A stretch of DNA of 64,000 bases from Tilletia caries (GCA_032718865.1 JALUTQ010000041.1:1240001-1304000), one strand, 5' to 3'; positions 12,501 to 23,039 are shown, numbered from the stretch's first letter. Translations and numbers: made by a program. Notes: generated by a model from the letters alone, not told the origin.

Positions 12501-13110
12501 CGACGCGTTCGGAGCCGTCGTCGTTCTGGTTTGTGTTTGTGGAGTTGGGTGGGAGGGGCGAGCCATCTGGGCTGTAGAGGGAGTTGAGGGAGCGGAGGTG
12601 TCGCTGTACGGTGTCGCGGACGAGTGCGTGTTTTTCGTGCAGGGTGAGGACGTGTCCTGCCTTGCGCTTTCCGAGGTGGGTGGTGGAGCGGTATGCGAGG
12701 GGTGGTATGGGAGGCGGGTGTGCATCATGCAGGCTGGAGTCGGGGGGTGGTGGTTGTGGCTGTGATGGCTGTGATGTGTGGTGGTGGTGTGTGTCCCTGC
12801 CTGCAGCTTCTACGAGGGCTGCGAGGGCGTGTTCTGACTGTGCTGGCGGTTGTGCTGGCTGTGGCTGTGGCTGTGGCTGTGGCTGTGGCTGCGGCTGCGG
12901 CTGCGATTGCGCTGCTGCTGGTGTAGCCTGTTCCTCGCCGTCGTCGTTGTGGTTGTGGTGAGGGCTGTTGCTGTTGCTGAGCGCGGGCACAGCTGATGAC
13001 TGCTCCACTGCGCGGATGATGTTGTCGACGAGGGACTGCCCGACAGCGTCGTCTGCTGTCGCTGCTGTCGTGTTCGTCGCTGCTGCTGCTGCTGGCTGTG
13101 TTTCTTCCAT
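9559..13110 (-). CDS. CSL-family transcription factor (Su(H)/RBPJ/Cbf11-Cbf12-like)
   Basis: Two exons on the minus strand, 13110-10392 and 10280-9559 (111-nt intron, phase 1), give 1146 aa. CSL hallmarks in order: SVAQKSYGSEKRFLCPPP (Rel-homology N-terminal domain that contacts DNA), GIISKPSRKSAKVRN and SLIALYSRINSQTVRTKY (beta-trefoil domain), and across the splice WTMVGI-S-QFEFSFFEAYG, matching the WTIISTDKAEYTFYEG region of RBPJ, followed by the C-terminal Rel-like part. Fungal CSL proteins bind GTGRGAA-type sites and control adhesion, cell cycle and lipid genes in fission yeast. Compared with RBPJ (about 500 aa) it has long disordered insertions: a QP dipeptide run near residues 75-95, Ala/Gly-rich loops and a poly-Ala stretch near the C-terminus. 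I place the start at the first ATG (13110). The intron is a multiple of three without stops, so retention would also be translated. Confidence 0.9.
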   Translation of the reverse strand: MEETQPAAAAATNTTAATADDAVGQSLVDNIIRAVEQSSAVPALSNSNSPHHNHNDDGEEQATPAAAQSQPQPQPQPQPQPQPQPAQPPAQSEHALAALVEAAGRDTHHHHTSQPSQPQPPPPDSSLHDAHPPPIPPLAYRSTTHLGKRKAGHVLTLHEKHALVRDTVQRHLRSLNSLYSPDGSPLPPNSTNTNQNDDGSERVAPVMTTVRCMHGSVAQKSYGSEKRFLCPPPVVKVSGPLRYHTENNMFLDLPSSSYPQPLPSPSSPSGVGTGGSSSTDQPCPLPSLSMNVISEDGQSTYSEQHAGLDTAMHSRFRFLHVAGTGKSKNFRLQLNLLRARRGKDGRPLAKSSRRTTDGVHPGGSLDLAAVAAAAAAAHKDATEPLGAAARYGSPLGVGPSFHLEHALDDGAPAGLSSPGVGASGTNPPRTYNVNFDQVAKMVPLEPWASFESAPVGIISKPSRKSAKVRNTSSNIVSGSLIALYSRINSQTVRTKYMAVGNNHQHLVSLHGGWSAFRISLIARPPEASYAAQDEDIVTYGSVVILTDAATGCSTDPLVLCKVDRGKIYIPRSDVDDYDDDVYYDEDGSIAAARAEARRDIERMIAESSGSRQGEAPAQGMSSSAPSGAVSSNGAGVGIAGEPATDHAAATIQEIAERAAAMAESSAAEMERAAHEEHGHNGHGHGHAPMQAQTPTHEQIFAEAHAQALSAAGLQPHGYSAPPASVSAYAQGPLGRSAASRRIADEHNIFGAISQMQKVAFLRFVPRSDISNPESEEYDPKQASLDPDFDAERYYLTAMDYDRFVKDDGSGTVHAKGREQEATIYPPAEDYYMGENGINPAGTMEGPVPVMPVGSAGAGAGLNGVAGGADPPLVYAPPPPILNGRPTRRKKNEDDIDDSFGWTMVGICEFFAPPISISSLTALCIAHPHYLLTYNLSDNTNFYTAQFEFSFFEAYGQPTHEGVSTLPITPFPIITSMPLYDARSHTLTTTALNFYYYPEDDVGQPTLVPMEVWLGPLGPLVCRSKPRSDRTGGESEIAVDLPGLELILEVTKEQREIARRGAGGIGAGAGSAVETAAAAAAAAAAAAAGDEEGAAAPAPTADEAEAEADPDDPAGHIPQYLPLLFVRGSDGTGYHSGRHIALEDLESLMQSAGQDPSAADALHNLGMHQPPGGPEAETWSLRVV

Positions 13111-13359
13111 CCTTGCCTGTCTGTATGAGAGAGAGCTGTCCACTTTTTTTGGTATGTGGTGGTCGTGGTGGAGCAACGAAGTGAGCGTGGGAAGAACAAG
13201 AATCCGAAGTGGAGGGAGTCTCGTGACTCGTAGCTCGTGACTTAAGACTCGAGACTGAAGGGTCTCATCTCATCTCACTCTCTCCCTAAGCGGCGAGCTC
13301 AGGAAGAAGCAGGACGATCAGCTCAACCTCAACTTCACACACACACAGTCGCGAACAGG

Positions 13360-14316
13360 ATGAGTGCGGCAGTCTCGAGTTGCGCATGCTCAGCTCGGCG
13401 CGCAAGAAGAACAGCAGCCCTCGCGCTCTCCCCCCAGCACAGACACTCGTCCACCGCAGCCACGCCATACACAGCAGAGCAGGTACGCGCAAGACTCGAG
13501 TCCCAGCACAGAGAGGCAGGCACCAAGAACCCGCTCGCAGGATGGACTCCATCCCAAGCACGCCCCATGCTGCCCCTCCAGCCACGGCCCATCAACTGGT
13601 CGCACGCCCTCGCAGCTCCCCTCTACAACACACCGGCACCGGCAACGACGCCACGTGTGCCCATAAACATCCTCGCCCCCTTCGACCACTCCAACCCCAG
13701 CTCACTGGCACCCACAGCCGCCGAGGCAGCATCAACACCCTCTCCGCTCCTCGTCGCTCCCAAACACACCCTCCGCCACGCCGTGCGTTCCATCGAACTC
13801 CACCTCGGCTCACCACCCGCCTACTTCAAGAACCCCAAACGGGCAGCACAAGCCACACCGAATTCCGTCGGCTATCAGGCACATACCACCAAGCTCACAC
13901 ACTATCCCGGCTTTACCCGCGAGGACGAGATCAGGAAGGAGGCCGTGGCCGTAGGCGGGGAGAAGAAGGCGGATCGGCGCAAGACAGAGCAGGCCGTACG
14001 CGCGCATTACAAGCGTGAAGTCGTAGATGGGGACTACTCCGATCACGTCGCGCGTGGACCCCTGCTTGCCCGCCTGCTTCGCGCCACCTCTTCTTCATCA
14101 GCGTCAGAGGAAGTTCATGAGGCGGTCCAGGTGGCCGATCAGGCGCTCGCTCTCAACCCTTCCCTCGGACAGGTCGCCAAGCAGTTCGTCCTCCATGCCA
14201 TTCAAGAACGCGTCGACCCGCCAGCACCGCCAGTAGCTGCTGCTCCTGCCACGTCCGCTCCCAAGGCATCCGAACAAGGCTCAGCGAAGAAGGGAAACAA
14301 GAGGCGGGCCAAGTAG
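13360..14316 (+). CDS. hypothetical protein, probably mitochondrial
   Basis: A single-exon ORF of 318 codons, divergent from the CSL gene (starts 250 bp apart). The first about 35 residues are rich in Arg, Ser and Ala without acidic residues (CSARRARRTAALALSPQHRH), typical of a mitochondrial presequence. A Pro-rich middle follows, then a charged helical part (ADRRKTEQAVRAHYKREVVDGDY), and a basic C-terminus (KKGNKRRAK). No catalytic motif is visible. The size and basic character would fit a mitochondrial ribosome- or translation-associated protein, but that is only a guess. Confidence 0.7.
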   Translation: MSAAVSSCACSARRARRTAALALSPQHRHSSTAATPYTAEQVRARLESQHREAGTKNPLAGWTPSQARPMLPLQPRPINWSHALAAPLYNTPAPATTPRVPINILAPFDHSNPSSLAPTAAEAASTPSPLLVAPKHTLRHAVRSIELHLGSPPAYFKNPKRAAQATPNSVGYQAHTTKLTHYPGFTREDEIRKEAVAVGGEKKADRRKTEQAVRAHYKREVVDGDYSDHVARGPLLARLLRATSSSSASEEVHEAVQVADQALALNPSLGQVAKQFVLHAIQERVDPPAPPVAAAPATSAPKASEQGSAKKGNKRRAK

Positions 14317-14521
14317 AGGACGCTTAGTAATGCATTTAGTCCTCATCTCATACAACCACTATTCTCGGCAGTTCAATACGGAGCTGAGATCTTAGAGCCA
14401 AGACGGCAGTTTGACGGATTTGATTACTGCTACAGGCAACGCGTGTTGAAAGCAATGATTTTGTCTTTTGCAAGAAGATGCAGGTCCGTATTGATCGGGG
14501 AAGAGGGGGAAAGTTCCGCGC

Positions 14522-15146
14522 TCAGAACTTGAAGTTGTTGCGCTGCACGAGGTCGAACAGCGTCACGCCCGCAGTCACAAGCAGACCAAGCAGCGCAGGC
14601 GTACCCAGGTACGCTCCCTGCACCCGCTTCTTCGGCTCGCCCGACGCGTACCCTAACCAATTAAAGAAAGGATCAGCATGTGTGTTGCGATGTGTGGGAT
14701 TGAGATGACATACCGAGAGTGTAGAGAACGCGGGAGAAGAGCCAGACGCCGGCCAGGAGCGAGGTCGTCCGGGGCGACTTCAGACCACCGATCAGCGTGC
14801 AGAACAGGAACGTAGGCAGCGCCTCGAGCGTGTTGGCGTGTGCGCTAATGCACCAACCACAGAGAGAACCGCATACATACATCAGCCTTAAACACGCGCG
14901 CGCATACATACATACATACATACACAGTCCTTCAGTCAAAACATACCGCTGGGTGCAGTTAAAAATCTGAGCCTTGCGCGACGCAGCCACCTCGGCCTTC
15001 TCGGCGTACAGCTGCGGGTACTGGATGCCCGCCGCTTTACGCGCGCCGCTGACGAGGATCATCTGCCAGGTGGTGAGCAGGATCGAGCCGAAGGCGGAGA
15101 TGCCGACGTAGCCGTAGGTGGCGGGGACGCTGATCAGGAGAGCCAT
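14522..15146 (-). CDS. MGST3: microsomal glutathione S-transferase 3 (MAPEG family)
   Basis: Three exons on the minus strand (15146-14947, 14844-14714, 14652-14522; phases 2 and 1) give 153 aa, the usual MAPEG size. Visible features: a first membrane helix (YVGISAFGSILLTTWQMILV), RKAAGIQYPQLYAEK, then FNCTQR-AHANTLE across intron 1, which is the MGST3/FLAP signature (FNCxQRxHxNxLE), and the further membrane helices ending with GYASGEPKKRVQGAYLG. It is an integral ER or outer-membrane enzyme that conjugates glutathione to, or reduces, lipid hydroperoxides. Intron 1 contains a CATA microsatellite (about 14905-14925). Every junction keeps frame. Confidence 0.93.
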
Positions 15147-15740
15147 TGCTTTTGAGTTTTGGTTGGAGGGTGGGGGAGTAGTGAGTGAGTGTAGGGTATG
15201 TATGGGTTGGTGGAAGGAGGGATGGAGCGAAGGTGGGACGTGCTCACGTTTGTTCTGCCGTGTCGTCTCGACCGAGCCTCGCCTCCGTCGCGAGTGTGGA
15301 GGACGCGTGGGATCGCGTGTGTCACGCATCCCGCAATCGCCTCATCTCACTGCCTCGAGAAGATACGTGGCATCCACAGGTGCCTCATCTTCACGCTCAC
15401 CACCACCATCAGCTTCTCTTCCCTCTCTCTCTCCCTTCTCTACAGCTCTCTCTCTTTGCTCGTTCGTCGAGTCAGCGTACCATACTTTTGCTCTTCATTG
15501 AGTCAGCGCTCAGCACACAGCGAGACCAGTTCTCATCGAGGTATCCCTCCAGCGCTTCAGCCTCCCGGTGAGCACGCCCACGCGGGTCAGCACATAGCGG
15601 CATAACGCCAGTCGCCAACTGCGTTTCTGACGCCAGCATGTTCTTCTCTTTCTCTCCTTCCCGCCCATTGGCCCAAATCCCAATAGCTGAATACCTCTCC
15701 GCACAGCGACGCTCGCCGTCACCCTCCCGAGCCCTCAGCA

Positions 15741-16991
15741 ATGTCTGACGTTGGCAATGCCGCCGCGTCCGGCCCACAGCCCCCCGCCGGCCACCAAAAC
15801 CACAACGGCGACGGCGCGGCAGCAGGTTCTGCACCCGCTCTCGGTCCCGCTCCCGCGTCTGGCGTGCGCACGCCCGAGCAACGCCTCGCAGCTCTTCGCG
15901 AACTTCGGCTCCACAGTTCGACATGGCTCCGTGCCCTCGGAGCGGACGACTTGTCTTCCTCCGAGCGCAAGGCCGCAACCGAGTTCGCGTTCAACGTCCT
16001 CGATGCGGACGCGACGGTGCAGCCTCTCGAATCGCTCCGGCTGGGGGTCCAGAGCGTGAGGAAGCGGCGGACTCTGATAGCGGAGCTTGGTGGTGCGCTG
16101 TACGACTCGGATTCGGACGGTCACCCGCCCGCTCACCGAGCGGCACAGCTGGCTGGCAGCTCAAAGCGCCCTATGGCAGACGGGGATGACCCCGGCCCCA
16201 AGCGCGCCCACAAGCGGCGGCGCTCTCGCTCCCGCTCCCCTTCACGGAAACGGCGCTCTGCGTCCAAGACGCGGAAACGCCGCAAGAGGGACTCCTCCTC
16301 CGACGAGGACTCGGCCAGCGCCGACTCTTCTTCCTCGTCTTCGGACTCCAGCTCGTCGTCCTCCTCCTCGGACGGCTCGGACTCGGACTCGGACGAAAGC
16401 GAATGGGAGGCGGGCAAAGTTAACAGGACCCCGTGGAACCAGCTACAGGTCCCGGATCGCATTGCTCAGCTGGTCCACAAGGGCGAATACGTCGACCTCT
16501 GGTGGTTTACGCCAACCGCCGGGCGAATGAAGCACGACGAGCACAAATTCAAGGTCGTCATGGGCAAGCTGTCCCTCACAGCGACGAACAAGCTCGACAC
16601 GCCGAAGGAGTTCCTCCCCGACGAAGACTTGCCGGCGGACGAATTCAAGTATGCCTGCGGCGCCTGGACCAGGGTCCTCGCGGAAGAGGGCACGGCTTCC
16701 AAGACGGTTCAGCGATGGAAACGATTCAACAGCAAGGTCCAGAACCATCCCGATCGATATCTTCCTCGGGTTCAACGGGCTCTGCAGCTCCTTCACCAGC
16801 ATCAGCGGCGCACCTTTGCCACCCGGACTCGCCAGCAGAAAGCCGAGCTCGACAAAATCAAGAAGAAGAAGCTGACCTCCAAGCAGCAGCGCAAGATGCT
16901 CAAACAGCTTCAGCGCTTCGACCCTGGCAAGTTCCCGCGGAAGACCTTTCAGGAGATCAAAGACGCCCTGCGGGACGAGAAGCTCAACTGA
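15741..16991 (+). CDS. gag-like protein with SR/acidic-Ser linker (orphan)
   Basis: A single-exon ORF of 416 codons. The N-terminal part (residues about 40-125) is helical. It is followed by an Arg/Ser-rich segment (KRRRSRSRSPSRKRR), then a Ser/Asp/Glu run, and a C-terminal domain starting at GEYVDLWWFTP. That domain shares its layout with the gag region of the tyrosine-recombinase element at 22-28 kb (EFVHLWLLS, then an acidic D-L/W block, then FxxHP/R and a basic helix). I infer a gag-derived protein from a Ngaro-type retroelement. No RT or recombinase accompanies it in 17-19 kb, so it is a solo gag remnant or a domesticated gene. The frame is intact. It is divergently arranged with MGST3. 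Confidence 0.6.
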   Translation: MSDVGNAAASGPQPPAGHQNHNGDGAAAGSAPALGPAPASGVRTPEQRLAALRELRLHSSTWLRALGADDLSSSERKAATEFAFNVLDADATVQPLESLRLGVQSVRKRRTLIAELGGALYDSDSDGHPPAHRAAQLAGSSKRPMADGDDPGPKRAHKRRRSRSRSPSRKRRSASKTRKRRKRDSSSDEDSASADSSSSSSDSSSSSSSSDGSDSDSDESEWEAGKVNRTPWNQLQVPDRIAQLVHKGEYVDLWWFTPTAGRMKHDEHKFKVVMGKLSLTATNKLDTPKEFLPDEDLPADEFKYACGAWTRVLAEEGTASKTVQRWKRFNSKVQNHPDRYLPRVQRALQLLHQHQRRTFATRTRQQKAELDKIKKKKLTSKQQRKMLKQLQRFDPGKFPRKTFQEIKDALRDEKLN

Positions 16992-19161
16992 GCTCTCGGC
17001 TTTCATCACCCGGTCCGGCGCAGCTTTGGGGTTTCTTGGGGGCGACATCGGCCGAACGCGACGCACGCGAATCACTCGACACAGTCAGCCCTCTTCGCTT
17101 CGACAGTGGGTGCGCGCGCGCGTCGGCCGGGACTCAAAGCGGTTTCCGACGGCAGTAATTCCAACGCCGTCTTGCCCCCAAGTATACCTCACCATCATTG
17201 ACTTTGAGTGATCACCCGCGATCACGCAGCGGCGGAAGCCGAGCAGGTACGGAGGCCATGGAACATGTCATCCAACTTCGCGCAGCTGCTTACATAACGG
17301 ACTCCGCATGACCGGACCTGCGACCATGTCCTCCTCCATAATGCCGTCCACGAGTGATCGAAAGAGCCTTGCGAGCTGCGACGCGTACCCTGCAAGGGCC
17401 TCCCGCCATGATACACAGCCTGCTCCCGCGGCCCGCGGTCCACGCAGGAAAATTGGGAGGATCATTGACATACTGACTTGATGCTCACCTTGATGTGTAT
17501 CCCCTTTCCAAGATCGCCGCTCACGCTTCTCATCCTTTCTATTCCTGAGCTGACTTCTTCCTCTTCTTCTGGGCAGGACATACCCCAGAACAGGCTCTCA
17601 CCGCTCTCCGCTATCATTTCCTCTAGCACTCCTATTCCACAGCGGAAGAAGCGCTTTTCGAACCGAGTCTGTCTCGAATCCGCAGGACCAAGAGGCAAGA
17701 CCACAGCGTTCACTTCCCTTCTTAATGATCTCAATCCCATCCGGCTCCACGAGGCAGGCACCAAGACCAGCCGGGACACGGACGTGACTTCGAACATGGA
17801 AATTCCACCCTCGCCCTCGTCTCCCCCGTTCCTCCACTCCGCGCAAGAGGAATACTTCACCGCAGCATGCCAGTCGTCCGACCGCGGACCCACATTGTCC
17901 TCAGACTCGGCAGCGCAGCGGGGGTTCAGTTTGTCATGCTCAGCGTGCGCTGTGTACCAGCTTCAGAGGACGCTGAGAAGGTAGTACAGCCTGGTTAGGT
18001 GCCTCAAGGCTCTCGTCCAACTTTCAACAGGACAACCCATCAACCAGTTGTTCAACCTGAACGATCGACGATACTCCTTCCTACGTGAGTTCTTTCATGG
18101 AGTCTTGGACTGCTTCGTAGAGGGGGTATCTGATCCGTACTGGTCTCGTTCTGTTTGCCTTCCACCTATTCATCCCTCCGCTTGTCCCTTGCTGAATGCT
18201 CTCACAACGCGACCCTTGCTTGACTGACACCGATCATAGCCGCCTTTCTCACAGGGAAGCAGGACTTGCACTTCGACCGCATCGAGCTCAGCGCAGAACA
18301 TATGTCTAACCGACTGTCTTCCATTCAACGCTTTACCAGCCTCCCCACAGCTACCACCTACCATTCTTCCCGCCGCCGTACTTCGTATTCTCTTCCTCGC
18401 AGGACCCTCTCCGAGACGGCGTTGTTGAGCCCCTCCAGATCCGTCACCTTTGTCGAGGAAGCCGAGAGGCGCAAGGCGAGGTCGAATCTCACCGGTCATT
18501 GTTGAAATCACTCAAACCCTCCACGACATCTTCATAAGCCATCATCGCTTCTGCACGCCGCCCCTCTCTCACTCAACCCCTTTCCAGGAGGACGTCGCTC
18601 AAGTCTCAACTACTCCAGATCCGTCCAACTCGGGGCAGCTGCAAGATCATCTCGCTGACGACGCAGAGCACTTGGTGAGATAGCTGCTGATAACTTTTTG
18701 ATGACTCGAAAAGGAAGCCTGCGTGGACTGTCGTTTGTACATTACCCGGTCGGAATATGAGGGGAACCTGGGAAGAATGTGCAGGTTTGGGGGTTTGATG
18801 CGTCTCTGTCCCTCTCTTTCCCTTGAAACTCGTGCCCTGTTCCTTCCCATCAGCATCATTTTCAACTCCCTCTCTTCTGGATTCTGCAGTCCTTCATCTG
18901 ATAACGATGCGCTTTCGCTCTTATAAAGGCAGACGCTCTTCGTCTCCTCCTCCCCACCATCTCCCCATATCCCTCCTCCCCACCATCTCCCCATACCTCC
19001 TCCTCTTCCCCTCCCTCATCCTCTCTCAACCTCGTTAACATCTCTTCCTCCCTCGCCGAAAATCTCTTTCCCGGTTCGTCGACGGGCTCCGATTTTTCCC
19101 CTGCTCCCACATCTCAACAGGGCCTCAACCGCGCAACACGGCACATCGAACTACCGCCTAC
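16992..19161. other. 2.2-kb stretch without a recognisable gene
   Basis: Several ORFs of 60-170 codons exist. The best are 17478-17984 (+), whose middle part (QRKKRFSNRVCLESAGP...LLNDLNPIRL) reads like protein, and 18266-18505 (+). Neither has a domain I recognise, nor a convincing spliced partner. The 18940-19020 part is a CT-rich low-complexity stretch with a near-direct repeat (CACCATCTCCCCATA twice), probably 5' leader for the TPR gene. Confidence 0.4.
17478..17984 (+). CDS. weak hypothetical ORF
   Basis: An open frame of 168 codons from ATG to TAG. Composition is Ser/Pro-rich at both ends with a basic middle. No homologue, domain or signal can be named, and splice sites around it are ambiguous. 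Listed because it is the longest unexplained frame in this gap. Confidence 0.2.
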   Translation: MMLTLMCIPFPRSPLTLLILSIPELTSSSSSGQDIPQNRLSPLSAIISSSTPIPQRKKRFSNRVCLESAGPRGKTTAFTSLLNDLNPIRLHEAGTKTSRDTDVTSNMEIPPSPSSPPFLHSAQEEYFTAACQSSDRGPTLSSDSAAQRGFSLSCSACAVYQLQRTLRR

Positions 19162-20448
19162 ATGTCTCGACCCAGCTCAACCAACGGAGGGTCTGGACCC
19201 AGATCAGCCGATGCGGCTTTGCTCAAACTCGGCAAAGAGGTGAACATCGCTCGAGCCCTGCACCGGATCAAACCGTCGGACTAGGCCGAGCACCTAGCTG
19301 GAAAGCTTTTCGGGTACTCATTCCTCCTGAGCAAGGCAGAGAAGAAGGACGAAGCGCTCAAGGCCATCGAAGAATCCGCCACTGTGCTTCGGTCGGTACC
19401 CGACTCGCAACCGGGAGCGTCAAAACGCAAAGCGGCGCTGGCTGGAACGCTTTACTTTTGCTCCACCTCTCTGAATGAGGTGGGACGACACAAAGAAGCG
19501 CTGAAGACAGCGGAGGAATGCCTTCGGCTGTTTCGTTCTCTGCGCACAGCGGGGCTACACGAACACAAACTGCTACTGGCCGAAGCGCTTCAACTCTACT
19601 CGGCTCTGCTGAATAACGCCGAAAGATACGAAGAAGCGCTGAAGGCAGCGGAAGAGTGCCTCCCCCTGTATCGATCCCTACACAAGTTGGGCCAGCTCAC
19701 ATCCACCAAAAAGGCATCGCTGGCCGACATGCTTCGACACTACTCGGTACAGCTGAACCGGGCCGGACGATCCGGAGACGCGCTGAAAGCGATCGAGGAG
19801 AGCCTCTCGCTGTATCGACCCCTGCACGAATCAGAGCCGACGACACACCAAGGGGACCTCGCCAAAGCGCTTCTCTTCTACTCGACCGAGCTCGAAACAG
19901 CACATCGATACGACGAAGCGCTAAAGGCGATAGAGGAGTGCCTTCCACTATACCGATCGCTGCACGAGACCGAACCGACCGAGTTCGGAATGGGGTTGGA
20001 AGTGGCCCTTCGGCACTACGCCAGCCTTCTCGACGAGACAATGCAGCACAAAGAAGCTGCCGATGCGTCCGAGGAAAGGCTCGCGATCTGTCGATCGCGC
20101 AACGACAACCACTCCGAAGCGTCGAAAGATGAAGTGGCTCTGGCGCTTTACGAATTTTCGGTCATGCTGATGCATGCAGACCGAGAAGGAGACGCTCTTA
20201 AGGCGATCGAGGAGTGCGTAACGACGTATCGAGCTATGCACGAAGCCCAGCCGTCCATGGATACGTCGTCTCTGCGGCAGGCGCTCAAGCGGAAAGCGTT
20301 TCTCCTGGGGCAGATGGGTCGATGGCGGGAGTCGAAAATAGCGGCACACGAAGAGTTCGTCCTGGACCTTGAGGCTGATGAGCACGGCTTTGGGCTCTCG
20401 GCAACCTTCGCGGCAATGGCTTTTCATCGGGCGATGACCAGAAGCTGA
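19162..20448 (+). CDS. tetratricopeptide-repeat protein, in-frame stop or 45-nt intron
   Basis: From ATG at 19162 the frame is TPR-like throughout: repeats of about 44 residues containing EALKAIEECLPLYRSLHE-type helices and LAxALxxYSxxL partners recur at least seven times, with a strong ALKA-EE-L-YR consensus. Such TPR arrays are protein-interaction scaffolds and are often expanded in basidiomycetes. Codon 41 (19282-19284) is TAG. It coincides with a possible acceptor: GTGAAC at 19240 to CTAG at 19284 would be a 45-nt intron that keeps phase 0 and removes the stop, giving about 413 aa. If this is not spliced the gene is a pseudogene or starts further in. The C-terminus (after about residue 390) leaves the repeat. 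Confidence 0.75.
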
Positions 20449-22433
20449 TCTCTTGCCGATGCACCCTTGCCCCTTACGTCGCTGGAGAAGTCTGAGCCAT
20501 GCTCAACCATTGCTTTACCCCAAGGTGCAGAGCTCTCCTCCCCGCCGGCTACCTCCTACTTCCTCTCAATCCAACGTTCCCAAACTTGTCTCGGCCACAA
20601 ACATGTACCTGACAGCCTCTCGCCGATCTTTCTGTCTCTCTCCTCAAGAAATTGCAGGGCAAATGTTCGCCTACCCGTGTCTGTCTCCATCCTTCCAGCG
20701 TGCAGTCAAAGGTGTCTAGAAAGAAAGGCAAGAACTGGGAAGGAACTTGATCTGAACATCCATCTCTATACAGGAAGGGAGACGACTGCGAAGATTTTAA
20801 TGGAAGACGACTTCCTTATCATCATTGTGTGCCGCCAACTTGCCGTCCAGTACACGGCCCGCCGACATCGATGCTGTCCGAGCTTTCAATGGCTCTCGAC
20901 TCCCTCCTTCCTTCTGACCGTGCGATTCCATCATCGAATTGATGTGTAATATTGGTGGTATTTCCGCAGCCTCGGTCGAGTACGAACGAGTCTTCATCAA
21001 GACTGTCTCCGACCGGCTCAAGACGCTATCGCTCAGCTGGATGATCATGACAACGGCGATGACGAGGAACTTGATGAGGCTGACGAGATGTTGTTCCATC
21101 GCTATACGACACTACCGTCCTGCTCACATCTCCCTCCTTCTCCTCTTCTGCTGCCCAAGCCTAACAGTAGGCCCACCGCCATCATCAACCATTATTCAGT
21201 ATCTCTTACCCGCGGCCAACAACCGAGTCGAATCTGCAAGACCACCTTCACGGCAGAATCCCCCTCCGCCTCTTCCTCCATAATCTCGACTCCATGATGT
21301 TTCACGAGGAAGGTGCCATGATCAACCGGGGGCACGATGGACTTCGAACGTGGGAGGCCAGTCGCACCCTCGCCTCGTATATCCTCGGCTCCGCTACTTC
21401 CACCTCCGCGCATAAGGACACATCGCTATAGCATGCCATCATCCGACCGGGGTAAAAATGCGAACGGTCGCGCTGATGTGTGATGTAACACGAAGACGAC
21501 GATGTGGATTCTTTGAACAGCCGTACGAGGGGGGGTGAGAGGTGAATCGTTTCAGCGCAAGACAGGGGGAGGACCCAATAGATGCCAGACGCGCCTGCCT
21601 CTGCGATAGCAAGAACAATGGGTGAGGTGGAAGGTGGAGGTGGTGAAGGTCGGGTCGGGTTGGGGCGTATGAGATAGTTGTACCGAGGAGAGTCGAAGGG
21701 GCTGGTCGCTTGGTGGGGAATTAGGATACTGAAGCATCAGCCGGTGACGAGAGGCTATCGCTGCGCATTACGTTACGGTAGGCTGAGACTGAATGGTGCT
21801 GGTGCAAGGATTGCCGATCAGCCGATGTTAAAGGTGAGCGGTGGTAGTAGCAGGACGTCGAGAGGTGCCAGCGTAGAAAGAAAAGGGCGGGAGATTGGCG
21901 GGCGATGGCTTGGGGTCCGCAGGGACGTCTACGGGTGGTACGATGGTTTGGTAGGGACTGGTAGGTTGAGAAGGACCTGTATCTGGATTCCTGACTTTGT
22001 CAGCTGTCGACTGCTAAGGGAACGGCCACGCAGAGGTTTCACCCGCGAATGAAGGGTATTGAATTCTCTTGAATCCTGGCCAATCGTCCTTGCTTCTCTC
22101 TCTTCGGTTTATGCAGTCTCGTCTTTCCACGAAATCAAGACTTCCTCCCTTCTATAGCGACTTAGCGAGCATCGATCCTGTTAAATTATCATCATTGTAA
22201 GCCTTCAGCCCCTGCTGATACACAGGTACACTCATCCTACGTTCAACGTTCAATTACGAGGCCTGTCTGGCTGGTAGAACTCGATAGGGTTAACCAGGCA
22301 GCTTCCTTTTTCAACTTGTATTGCTTAATCACCTTTGCAAGGGTATCTTACTGCTGTGGATATGTCAGAGTCTCACTCGCTGACTGTTCTGGCGGTTGGA
22401 GACAGAGAGTGCTGGACGAACGAGAATACAGTG
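20449..22433. other. 2-kb gap with one possible exon
   Basis: The only coding-like signal is an open frame of about 110 codons ending with TGA near 21297 (QLDDHDNGDDEELDEADEMLF, then a Ser/Pro/Thr-rich tail). It lacks a clear start or splice partner. The rest (21300-22430) shows no ORF I trust. The right edge is the retrotransposon insertion site at 22434. Confidence 0.35.
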
Positions 22434-22566
22434 AGCCGCACACCCGCAGTCTCCTTCGATCGTCTCAGTCCGTGTGTTTTGAGAAAGGAATGCGGGAAGG
22501 ACCCACCGCAGGTGGGTGGGCGCGGGCTTGATTGAATGTTGTTCCGAGCTCGTCGTGGGCCGCCCT
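22434..22566 (-). repeat. B2 split direct repeat (3' terminus of the element)
   Basis: 133 bp, nearly identical to B1 at 23039-23171 (one G/A mismatch seen near 22497). Its left edge, AGCCGCACACCCGCAG on the plus strand, is the element end. The flanking host sequence is GAATACAGTG. Confidence 0.9.
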
Positions 22567-22762
22567 GGGAGGGCGGGACACTGTTTGAGGCAAGGCAAAA
22601 TGAAAGAGGTACGTACAGAACAAGCCGGCGCCAGAGAAAAGAAACCAAAACGTATGGAGGAATCGGAAGAGAGTTGGAACGCAAGGACAAAAAAAACGTT
22701 GTGAGGGAACGATCGTGTTCCTCGATGCAAGGAAAAGGGTGTGGAGGGTGGGAGAAAAAACA

Positions 22763-23039
22763 ATGCACGAGACTGAGGCCAACGCAACGAGCAGCGTCCG
22801 TGTGCGTCGAGGATGAAGGTGGGTTCGAGAGGCAGCGTGACCGAGCGACGAGATGATGTGGTTCTGCTTCTTCTCTGTGCCCGAAGGGAGGAGGAGAGTG
22901 CAGAACCTTTCCTGCAGATCAAATCGGGGCTCGGCCCGGGTGTCTTCGGGAGCTCCCTCCGACGTTGCACTGCCGTCGACCCACCCATCATCCGACTTGG
23001 GCGCGGCCGACGGATCCTCATTCTTCCGAAACCGATACA
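22763..23039 (-). repeat. A2 split direct repeat
   Basis: 277 bp matching A1 at 28195-28471. It ends with CCGATACA on the plus strand and abuts B1 directly, so B1/A2 reproduces the junction of the circular intermediate. Confidence 0.9.

Noticed and set aside
13380..14018. 212-codon plus-strand frame overlapping the mitochondrial-type protein
   Set aside because: Alternative-frame shadow rich in Arg/His/Pro; the 318-codon frame has the better start and composition.
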